64,000 nt of DNA from Xanthomonas theicola (lineage in GTDB: Bacteria > Pseudomonadota > Gammaproteobacteria > Xanthomonadales > Xanthomonadaceae). Of this stretch, positions 49,782 through 56,571 are shown one piece after another; position 1 is the stretch's first letter, and each line of letters opens with the position of its first letter. The stretch covers positions 1,714,001 through 1,778,000 of the forward strand of contig NZ_CP049017.1 in the NCBI RefSeq assembly GCF_014236795.1, read 5' to 3'. Under the pieces are notes generated by a model. That model was not told the DNA's origin. It did not search any database and saw only the letters and a list, made by a program, of their open reading frames with translations. Position numbers and translations under genes: made by a program.

Positions 49782-49797
49782 CCAGGGGGATAGTGTT

Positions 49798-49866
49798 ATG
49801 GACGGATGGATTTGGTTATGCGCGTGGCTTGTGGCTTGCGCCATCGTGTTTGTGGATTTTGAGTGA
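49798..49866 (+). CDS. 22-aa hydrophobic phage micro-protein
   Basis: ATG 49798 to TGA 49864-49866 encodes MDGWIWLCAWLVACAIVFVD then FE. A GGGG ribosome-binding-like element lies just upstream. Its stop overlaps the pIII start (TGATG). Its size and single membrane helix suit a tip protein or an export peptide of the pVII/pIX kind. It is too short for most gene finders. Confidence 0.5.
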   Translation: MDGWIWLCAWLVACAIVFVDFE

Positions 49867-50383
49867 TGCGTGCGTTGATTGCTTTTCTTCTCGTGGTGAT
49901 CGCAACTTCCCTGCTTTTTTCGGCCGTCGCTCGTGCTACCGATCAGGGCCAGGCATACGTTGCGTGTTCTGCTCGCGCTGCGCAGTGGTATTCTGACCCA
50001 TCCAATGTGTTGTCCTATCCGCAGCGTTCAGTCAGTTGCGTAGTTCCTGATGGCTATCAAGTTTATCAATGTCGTTGGATTAGCACTGGTGTTGGTTCTA
50101 CGGCTAGCGGCATCTGTGGTGCTTATTCGTATGAGACCACCTGTGCGTCTAAGTCATCGGTACAACGTCCGCGTGTGCCTGTGTCTGGCTCCGTTGAATG
50201 TAATTCTGGCTGCTCCGTGAGTTACATGGCTAATGGTGACGACGAGACATCTACCGTTAGCTATAACGGTCGCGTCTGCAAAGGAGACAGTACGGATTGC
50301 AGCTCTATACCGTCTGATAAAGGCAATTTTGTTTGGAATCCCTATATGGGTGTTTGCCAGCCCGTCTCGCCCGAATGTCCTAA

Positions 50384-51545
50384 GGATGGTCTGAACAACT
50401 CCCTCTGATCCTGCGACAATCGTACAAAGCCCAACAGGACAACGACGATGCAATTGTCTTTCGGCGACGCGGAGTACAACGGCAAGCGCAAGCAGACGCG
50501 GCGCGAAAGGTTGCTGGCCGAGATGGATCAGGTGGTGCCGTGGAAAGACCTGCTGGCGCTGATCGCGCCGCACTATCCGAAGTCGGGCCATCCGGGCCGT
50601 CAGCCGTACCCGCTGGAGACAATGCTGCGCATCCACTTTCTGCAGCAGTGGTACGCACTGAGCGACCCGGGCGCGGAAGAAGCCTTGTACGACACGGCGT
50701 CGATGCGCCGTTTCGCCAGGATCGGCGGGTTGGATGAGGTGCCGGACGAGACCACGATCCTCAACTTCCGCCGGTTGCTGGAGACGCACGATCTGGCGCG
50801 CACGCTGTTCAACCGGGTCAACGCGCACCTATCGCGCAAGGGCCAGAGCCTGCGCGGCGGCACCATCGTGGACGCCACGATCATTGCCGCGCCCAGCTCG
50901 ACCAAGAACAAGAACGGCGAGCGCGACCCGGAAATGCACCAGACCAAGAAGGGCAATCAGTACTACTTCGGGATGAAAGCGCACATCGGCGTGGACGATG
51001 AGTCCGGGCTGGTGCACCACTTGGAATGCACGGCGGCCAACGCCGCAGATATCACCCAGGCGCACAAGCTGCTGCACGGCAAGGAAGACACGGTATGCGG
51101 CGACAGCGGCTACACCGGGCTGGCCAAGCGCGAGGAGATGGCGAGCAAGCGCAAGCTGCGCTATCTGATCGCGGAGAAGCCCTCGAAGCTGAAGCAGATC
51201 AAGAGCAAGCGCGAATTGAAGTGGGCACAGCGCTGGGAGCACGCCAAGGCCAGCCTGAGGGCGAAGGTGGAGCATCCGTTCCGGGTGATCAAGCGCCAGT
51301 TTGGCTACGTCAAGGTGCGCTATCGCGGCCTGGCGAAGAACACGGCGCAAGTGCTGACGCTGTTTGCGCTGTCGAACCTGTGGCTGAAGCGAAAGCAGTT
51401 GCTGCCTGTCGTGGGGAGGGTGTGCCTGTAATCCGGGAAATACCCCGGAAATGCGCCGGAAACGGCGAAAAACCGAGGGTCTGAGCGCCGTGGGCGTGGT
51501 CGATATGGCTTGCCTCATCCTCCGACCGCGTTGATCAGACTATCC
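50384..51545 (+). mobile_element. IS5-family element, copy B, 1162 bp, with CTAA target duplication
   Basis: It has the same ends as copy A (GGATGGTCTGAACAAC and the complement of GGATAGTCTGATCAAC). CTAA lies at 50380-50383 and 51546-51549. It sits inside the pIII gene. Confidence 0.95.
50448..51431 (+). CDS. IS5-family transposase (copy B)
   Basis: This 327-aa intact DDE_Tnp_1 transposase is identical in translation to that of copy A: MQLSFGDAEYNGKRKQTRRE start, DATIIAAPSSTKN, GDSGYTGLAKR and KVEHPFRVIKRQFGY. Identity of the two proteins suggests a recent transposition. Confidence 0.95.
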   Translation: MQLSFGDAEYNGKRKQTRRERLLAEMDQVVPWKDLLALIAPHYPKSGHPGRQPYPLETMLRIHFLQQWYALSDPGAEEALYDTASMRRFARIGGLDEVPDETTILNFRRLLETHDLARTLFNRVNAHLSRKGQSLRGGTIVDATIIAAPSSTKNKNGERDPEMHQTKKGNQYYFGMKAHIGVDDESGLVHHLECTAANAADITQAHKLLHGKEDTVCGDSGYTGLAKREEMASKRKLRYLIAEKPSKLKQIKSKRELKWAQRWEHAKASLRAKVEHPFRVIKRQFGYVKVRYRGLAKNTAQVLTLFALSNLWLKRKQLLPVVGRVCL

Positions 51546-52413
51546 CTAAAGGCCAGCAACCGAAGAATGGTGTTTGCGAGCGTGTAGACGCGTGCCCGGA
51601 TGGCATGATCGTCAACGAAAAGCAAGAGTGCGAGAAGAAGCCCGAGGAATGCCCTGTCGGTCAGACGCGCGCGCCGGACGGATCATGCACGGGCGATGAC
51701 GAAAAGAACAAGTGTCCGAGTGGTCAAGCCAAAGGCAAGGACGGCACGTGCAAAACAGATGCTGACGGTGATGGCAAACCTGACGACGAAAAGGATAACG
51801 ACGACGGAAAGCAGTTCGGCGGTGGTGATGACTGCAATGCTCCTCCAACATGCGGTGGCGACTCGATTATGTGCGGTCAGGCTCGAATTCAATGGCGTAT
51901 CGATTGCAACACGCGCAAGAATGCATCTATTTCTGGCGGCGATTGCAGCAATGTACCTATCTGCACTGGTGACGGCTGCAAGGTCGTCGAATACAAGGCG
52001 CTGCTGTTTCAGTGGCGCACTGCTTGCGCGACCGAAAAGTTGCTTGCTAAGAGCGGTACCGACACGGGCGGCAATACCGGCACTACACCGATGCCGGATA
52101 CCACCGGCGTGCCCGACTCCGCGTTAGCCGCGCAAGTTATCGAAGATGTCCAGCCGAAGGATGCGTTTTCCGACGAATCGGGCTATGCCGGTCAGCCTGG
52201 TGGCGTGCCCGGTGCCAACGGTCTGGATACCCAGGGCTACGGCTGGTCGCGCAGTTGTCCCACGCCGCCGACCGTCAATCTCATGGGTCAGTCGATCACC
52301 TTCGATATCACGCCGTTCTGCAACTGGATGGCACTCGGTGGTTGGCTGGTGCTGATTTTCGCATCGTTCCTGTCGGTGCGCATCCTGTCCTCTTCTAGCA
52401 GCGGGAGCGTGTG

Positions 52414-52797
52414 ATGCCTGTATGGCTTGCAGCATTGGTGCCCACCATCTTGGCCGCGCTTGGCCAAGCATTTCGCGCGTTCTGGCCGCAGATCATTCGC
52501 GGCATCGGCTGGCTGTTCAAATCTCGCATTGGCTTGTTCATCACTTCGGCGTTCGTCTGGCTCGGGATCAATTTCGGCACGATTAAATTTGCTATTGAAC
52601 CTGCCATCGATCAGCTCAAGGCGTTCGCGCAATCTGGCGCGCCCGGTGGTCAGCTTGGACAGACTGCGATGCAATGGGCCGGCATGCTCAATCTTGATAA
52701 AGCACTGACGATGGTGGTCTCCGCGATCATCGCTAAGCATGCGCTGATGCAGGGTCGGCTGTTCCTCTTTAAACGCGGCTTTGGAGGTAAACCCTAA
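52414..52797 (+). CDS. pVI-type minor coat/assembly protein (DUF2523-like)
   Basis: The 127-aa protein starts MPVWLAALVPTILAALGQAF and has hydrophobic helices (LFITSAFVWLGINFGTIKFA; ALTMVVSAIIAKHALM). Proteins of this type sit between pIII and Zot in inoviruses and act in virion termination with pIII. Its ATG overlaps the pIII stop (TGATG) and its stop overlaps the Zot start (TAATG). Confidence 0.8.
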   Translation: MPVWLAALVPTILAALGQAFRAFWPQIIRGIGWLFKSRIGLFITSAFVWLGINFGTIKFAIEPAIDQLKAFAQSGAPGGQLGQTAMQWAGMLNLDKALTMVVSAIIAKHALMQGRLFLFKRGFGGKP

Positions 52798-53984
52798 TGC
52801 CTATCGAGGTTTTTACCGGCCTTCCTGGTAATGGCAAAACCCTACTCATGGTTGAGCATCTTCACAAGGTGGCCGAGCAGGGTACCCGGCCCGTGTTCGC
52901 TGCGGGTATTGACGGCTTGAAACCCGGCCTCGCCACTGCTCTTGATGACCCCCGTGATTGGAACAAGCGCGACGCCGATGGCAACCATCTCGTCCCCGAT
53001 GGTTCGTTGGTTTACGTCGATGAAGCCTGGAAGTGGTTTGGCCATCTGCACGATGCGTCACGTCAAGCGACTCCTGCGCACGTCCTCGCCCTTGCCGAGC
53101 ATCGGCATCGTGGCATCGATTTCGTGTGGACCACGCAGATGCCCAACCAGCTGTATCCGTTCGCGCGCGCGCTTGTGGCCAATCACCACCACGTTGTGCG
53201 CCGCTTCGGTACGCAGTTGATCGATGTGTATACGTGGCAGGAACTGCAAGAGGACGTCAAGGGCATTTCGAAACGCGATGTTGCCCTGCGTAAGACGCGC
53301 ATGCTGCCGAAGGAGCATTTCGCCGACTACACGTCGGCGACTTTGCACACTATTAAGCGCAAGATTCCGTTCCGTGTGCTTGCGCTGCCTGCGATGGCAG
53401 TCGCGGCCGCGATCTTCGCGGCTATCGCCTACCTGTCGCTTCGTCCGGATACGATGGCCGCCAAGGTCACCGGCGCTGGCCCGCACGCGGCGCAAGCCGC
53501 GTCGGGCCAAGCCGGTGAGAGCGTCCAGCGCGACCGCAACGTGCCGCGTTTTGTCGATGCCACCGATTACGCCAAACAACATCTGCCGCGATTTGAAAGT
53601 ATGCCGTGGACCGCGCCTGTGTTTGATCAGCGCGATATCACGGCCGATCCCGCGTTGTATTGCATGTCCAGTGGCGAGGGTCTGGATGGGCGTGGCGTAC
53701 GCCGTGGTCTGTCCTGCACCTGCTATACCGAGCAATCGACTGTCTATGACATCGCCGAGGGCGAGTGTCGTCGCATCGCGCGTCGCGGCCCGGTCTATAA
53801 CCCGTATCGCGAGCGTCGTGAGCAAGAGCAACAGCATGTGCAACAGTTACAGATGCCCGTTCAGCAGAGTATGGCGTCTCCGGGATCGGTGGTCGAGCGC
53901 AAGGCGAGGGCGCTCGGCACGTTCCCAGAGTCGAAGCCTTTTACGACCACGAGCGCGACGCCCGAGACCACGCTGGACATGTGA
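52797..53984 (+). CDS. zot: Zonular occludens toxin-like assembly ATPase (pI)
   Basis: The 395-aa protein starts MPIEVFTGLPGNGKTLLMVE, with the Walker A motif GLPGNGKT. SLVYVDEAWKWFG is the Walker B region, and FVWTTQMPNQLYPFARALVA follows. One membrane helix (VLALPAMAVAAAIFAAIAYL) separates the cytoplasmic ATPase from a periplasmic Cys-containing tail. In inoviruses this protein drives virion extrusion through the inner membrane. The C-terminal tail is rich in Gln and Arg (REQEQQHVQQLQMPVQQS). Confidence 0.93.
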   Translation: MPIEVFTGLPGNGKTLLMVEHLHKVAEQGTRPVFAAGIDGLKPGLATALDDPRDWNKRDADGNHLVPDGSLVYVDEAWKWFGHLHDASRQATPAHVLALAEHRHRGIDFVWTTQMPNQLYPFARALVANHHHVVRRFGTQLIDVYTWQELQEDVKGISKRDVALRKTRMLPKEHFADYTSATLHTIKRKIPFRVLALPAMAVAAAIFAAIAYLSLRPDTMAAKVTGAGPHAAQAASGQAGESVQRDRNVPRFVDATDYAKQHLPRFESMPWTAPVFDQRDITADPALYCMSSGEGLDGRGVRRGLSCTCYTEQSTVYDIAEGECRRIARRGPVYNPYRERREQEQQHVQQLQMPVQQSMASPGSVVERKARALGTFPESKPFTTTSATPETTLDM

Positions 53985-53985
53985 C

Positions 53986-54636
53986 GTGGCCAGCGGCGCG
54001 CGCGAGTTGCTCAAGTGGCTGGCGTTGGTCCTGATGACCGGCGATCACGTTGCCAAGGTCCTGTATGGCGGCTATGTGCCCATTGTGTCGGAGCTGGGTA
54101 GGATCGCGTTCCCGCTGTTCGCGTTGGTGCTGGCCTACAACCTGGCGCAGCCTGGTGCTGACCTGGCCAAGTCGGTGCGTCGTCTATTGGTGTGGGGGCT
54201 GATCGCCCACCCCGTCTATGTGCTTGCCTTTGGCCAATGGCTGCCGCTCAACGTCCTGTTGACCTTCGCGCTTGCCGCGACCGCGCTGTGCTGTATCCAG
54301 GGTCGGCGATGGGCGCTGCTTACTGCATGCATGTTGCCTGCGCCGTTCTTCGTCGATTACCAGTGGTCGGGCGTGCTGCTGGTCTTGGCCGGTTGGTATT
54401 GCTTCCGTGCCCGATGTGGTCGCATGCGCTGCATCTTGGTCTGCTGCGCGTGCGCACCGCTGTGCGCGTACAACGGCAATGGCTGGGCGTTACTGGCGCT
54501 GCCGGTCATGCTGCTTGTCGATGTCACGCGCGTGTGGTCGGTGGCCATCCCGCGTATGCGCTGGGCGTTTTACGTCTACTACGTTGCGCATCTGGCGATG
54601 CTGGCCGCACTGCATGCCGCTTGGGCAGGTATGTGA
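53986..54636 (+). CDS. TraX-family membrane protein
   Basis: GTG 53986, one base after the Zot stop, opens a 216-aa protein with about eight membrane segments. LLKWLALVLMTGDHVAKVLY and ELGRIAFPLFALVLAYNLA are the TraX signature. In F plasmid TraX acetylates pilin. Filamentous phages use host pili, so a phage copy could modify pilin or coat protein; that role is inference. It appears to be in the phage late operon. Confidence 0.88.
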   Translation: MASGARELLKWLALVLMTGDHVAKVLYGGYVPIVSELGRIAFPLFALVLAYNLAQPGADLAKSVRRLLVWGLIAHPVYVLAFGQWLPLNVLLTFALAATALCCIQGRRWALLTACMLPAPFFVDYQWSGVLLVLAGWYCFRARCGRMRCILVCCACAPLCAYNGNGWALLALPVMLLVDVTRVWSVAIPRMRWAFYVYYVAHLAMLAALHAAWAGM

Positions 54637-54648
54637 TAGACTACTTCC

Positions 54649-54840
54649 ATGAACAATGTGCGCTCGCCGCTCGCTTATGAATTTGAAACCGCTGATGCGG
54701 AAGCCAACTACGATGCTTGGCTGCGCACCAAGGTAGCGGCGAGCGTTGCTGATTCGAGCCCATTGATCCCACACGATGAGGTCGAGCGCCGGATGGCTGA
54801 GCGGTTGACCGCCTTGAAGGCCAAGCATTCGGCTGACTGA
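54649..54840 (+). CDS. Antitoxin of a type II toxin-antitoxin pair
   Basis: The 63-aa protein starts MNNVRSPLAYEFETADAEAN and ends KAKHSAD. EANYDAWLRTKVAASVADSS and IPHDEVERRMAERL match the stability/antitoxin class (RelB/ParD/DUF-type) paired with RelE/ParE toxins. Its stop overlaps the toxin start (TGATG at 54838-54842). No clear ribbon-helix-helix is visible, so DNA binding is unsure. Confidence 0.8.
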   Translation: MNNVRSPLAYEFETADAEANYDAWLRTKVAASVADSSPLIPHDEVERRMAERLTALKAKHSAD

Positions 54841-55121
54841 TGTTGCCGATCCTGTGGCGTGAATCGGCCGATGCAGATTTGGCCGTGATTATTGACTACG
54901 TTGGTCAATTCGACCTTGCTGCTGCTGAGCGGCTTTGGCAGCTGTTACGTGCCAGTGTGTTGCCGCTTGCCGAGCACCCATATTTGCACCCTCAAAGCTG
55001 GCGCGTCCCTGGCTGTCGTGAAATCGTGGTGACTCGCAATTACGTGGTGCTGTATCGCGTGACGGTGGCGGCGGTTGAGGTTGTTGCTGTTGTCCACGCC
55101 CGCCGTGAATTTCCGGTTTGA
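54840..55121 (+). CDS. RelE/ParE-family toxin
   Basis: The 93-aa protein starts MLPILWRESADADLAVIIDY. IIDYVGQFDLAAAERLWQLL, LAEHPYLHPQSWRVPGCREI and VVLYRVTVAAVEVVAVVHAR give the complete RelE/ParE fold, ending in the usual ARREFPV. It lies in a prophage cargo position after Zot and TraX and may stabilise the prophage or exclude other phages. Confidence 0.88.
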   Translation: MLPILWRESADADLAVIIDYVGQFDLAAAERLWQLLRASVLPLAEHPYLHPQSWRVPGCREIVVTRNYVVLYRVTVAAVEVVAVVHARREFPV

Positions 55122-55136
55122 CTTTGTGCAGGGGGT

Positions 55137-55155
55137 GCAGGGGCTATGCCCCTGC
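55137..55155 (+). terminator. Hairpin after the toxin gene
   Basis: GCAGGGGC-TAT-GCCCCTGC is a perfect 8-bp stem with a 3-nt loop, 15 nt after the toxin stop. There is no T-run, so it may be a weak terminator or a structural element of the phage. Confidence 0.45.
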
Positions 55156-55164
55156 GTAGACGCC

Positions 55165-55443
55165 TTATCCTGCCATCTGTCCGAAGTGACGTTCCTGCCA
55201 GGTCGCAAGTTCAACGATGACCACTTTCACCATCTGCTGACCGGCTCTTTTGCGACCAGTTTCGGCCTTGCGCCGTGATGCATAGCCCTCACGCAATAGT
55301 TCCATTTTGTCCCGCCACAAAATTCCGCGCATTCTGTGCGCTGATATTTGTTCGCGGTCAGGCGATACAAGATAGCGACCGGAATCTGTCCAGTACCAAC
55401 CAGTCCAATCGTGATGGTGTGATCCTTTTGATGCGTCTTTCAT
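55165..55443 (-). CDS. Minus-strand phage protein, possible DUF3653-like regulator
   Basis: The 92-aa protein starts MKDASKGSHHHDWTGWYWTD and contains RYLVSPDREQISAHRMRGIL, a Trp-rich then LVSPxxxxI pattern similar to the truncated ORF at 47428-47535. It is basic. Its opposite direction, at the end of the phage next to the attachment site, is where Xanthomonas inoviruses keep regulatory genes. No HTH was identified. Confidence 0.45.
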   Translation of the reverse strand: MKDASKGSHHHDWTGWYWTDSGRYLVSPDREQISAHRMRGILWRDKMELLREGYASRRKAETGRKRAGQQMVKVVIVELATWQERHFGQMAG

Positions 55444-55538
55444 GCTGCGAGCCTGGTTTTGTCTTTGTCATGTCTTGGTAAGCAAGACGTGAGCCAAAGC
55501 CAAAGCCAACGGATGCGGGCACGCAGCGTCTTTTTGAA

Positions 55539-55566
55539 ATTTCGCATAATGTATCTTATGTACAGA
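55539..55566. other. dif-like XerCD site, probable prophage attachment junction
   Basis: The sequence reads ATTTCGCATAAT, GTATCT, TATGTACAGA. The first 12 bases equal the XerC side of dif, the centre differs by one base from GTATAT, and the XerD side is partly altered. Cf1-type phages integrate through XerC/XerD at dif, leaving such hybrid sites at the junctions. The other junction is not found in the window. Confidence 0.7.
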
Positions 55567-55605
55567 TGGATTTCGTGGCTTCATATGGCCTGCTTGTGGC
55601 TGTCT

Positions 55606-56260
55606 CTAAGTAAATATCCCCCGGCAAAGCCGGGGGCTTTAGAGATGTGAGCCGCTCAAAGCGGCTGCGGGAGCGCTACGCGCCTCCCTTGTTAGGGCCA
55701 CCTGAAGGTGGCCGACTACCTCAGCAACTGCAATTGGTCCAAGCGCCGATCTTCCGCCTCTTGGTTCTGGATGTATGCCCCGATCAACCCTTCATCCCGA
55801 CCTACCCTCGTAACGAAGTAACCTCGCGCCCAGAAGCTCTGCCCTACAAAGTTCCGCTTCCGCTCCCCATACACCCGCGCTAGGTGGATGGCGCTCTTGC
55901 CCTTGATATAGCCCACCACCTGCGACACCGCCTACTTCGGCGGAATCTTCAACAGCATATGGACGTGATCTGGCATCAGATGGCCCTCCTCGACCCGGCT
56001 CTCCTTCTGCTCGGCCAATCGCCGGAACACCTCTCCTAGATGCTTCCTCAGACCCACATACAGTGTCTTACGGCGACACTTCGGTATGAACACAACGTGG
56101 TACAGACACTCCCACCTGGTGTGACTTAAGCTCTCAAACTCATCCATCTCGGTTTCTCCGTCTCGTGTGCTTGGCCGCTCACGTTGCGGAGTCTCCGGGA
56201 TGGACTCCCGGATACGTCAAACTTCTACTGCCTCCCCGGCAGAGCCGGGGGAACTCTCAG
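55606..56260 (-). mobile_element. IS200/IS605-family element
   Basis: A TnpA gene on the minus strand lies between two end hairpins, CCCCCGGC-AAA-GCCGGGGG at 55618-55636 and CCCCGGC-AGA-GCCGGGG at 56234-56250. IS200 elements have such subterminal hairpins and no inverted repeats. Exact ends are uncertain by some tens of bases. Confidence 0.75.
55716..56147 (-). pseudogene. IS200 TnpA with in-frame TAG
   Basis: The frame starts MDEFESLSHTRWECLYHVVF. The HUH motif is in MPDHVHMLLKIPPK, and the catalytic Tyr lies in GAYIQNQEAEDRRLDQLQLL. TAG at 55932-55934 interrupts IPPK-AVSQVVGYIKGKSAIHL, where relatives have Tyr or Phe. Apart from this codon the 143-codon gene looks complete. Confidence 0.85.
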
Positions 56261-56493
56261 GTTGGTTTAGGGAAAATTGTGCTGGCGTGATCTCCATGCC
56301 CGATAGTTTAAACGCTCGGGCCATTAGTGTTAACAGGCCCTAGTGGCATTTTTCGCTTAGTTCGCGCTGCGCTCTGGTTTGCGTAGACTTTTTGCTGCCG
56401 TAGGCAACTGCGCAGTGCGGCTTCACGGGATAATGGACAGCGCACTCTTGGGCTCCTCAGCGAGCTTCTATCGCTTCGCAGCAGCTTCGATCT

Positions 56494-56520
56494 GAACCGC
56501 CCCGGCTTTCCTGGAGGCCG
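56494..56520. repeat. Solo IS3-type terminal repeat
   Basis: TGAACCGCCCCGGCTTTCCT and GGAGGC match the terminal repeat style of the IS3 derivative at 35267 and of IS1404-like elements, but no transposase or partner end is adjacent. It marks a former IS insertion. The stretch 56263-56571 otherwise shows no gene. Confidence 0.5.
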
Positions 56521-56571
56521 TTTGGTTTGAGTCAGGCCGACTCGGCCAACCGGCTTGATCTCCAGCCGCGG

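Larger units (their letters stand above)
49866..52414 (+). pseudogene. pIII-type adsorption/minor coat protein gene split by IS5 copy B
   Basis: The 5' part starts MRALIAFLLVVIATSLLFSA with a signal peptide ending AVARA. After removal of the IS and one CTAA copy the frame continues as CPKGQQPKNGVCERVDACPD. It passes through a Cys-rich region, an acidic linker (TDADGDGKPDDEKDNDDG) and a second Cys-rich domain, and ends with a membrane anchor (GGWLVLIFASFLSVRIL). The rebuilt protein is 460 aa. Architecture and place before the pVI and Zot genes fit pIII, which binds the host pilus and releases virions. Confidence 0.85.
47428..55600 (+). mobile_element. Filamentous (Inoviridae, Cf1/Xf-type) prophage, left end lost, two IS insertions
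   Basis: The gene order is ssDNA-binding protein, small membrane protein, major coat protein, terminator, micro-ORF, pIII-type adsorption protein, pVI-type protein, Zot/pI, TraX, toxin-antitoxin, minus-strand regulator-like ORF, then a dif-like XerCD site. This is the classic inovirus order. The replication initiator (gII/RstA) expected upstream of the ssDNA-binding gene is absent, and the IS3 copy at 46188-47427 cuts the left side. Two structural genes are split by IS5-family elements. It should not be able to replicate or assemble by itself. The left limit is where the IS3 ends; the right limit is close to the dif-like site. Confidence 0.85.
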
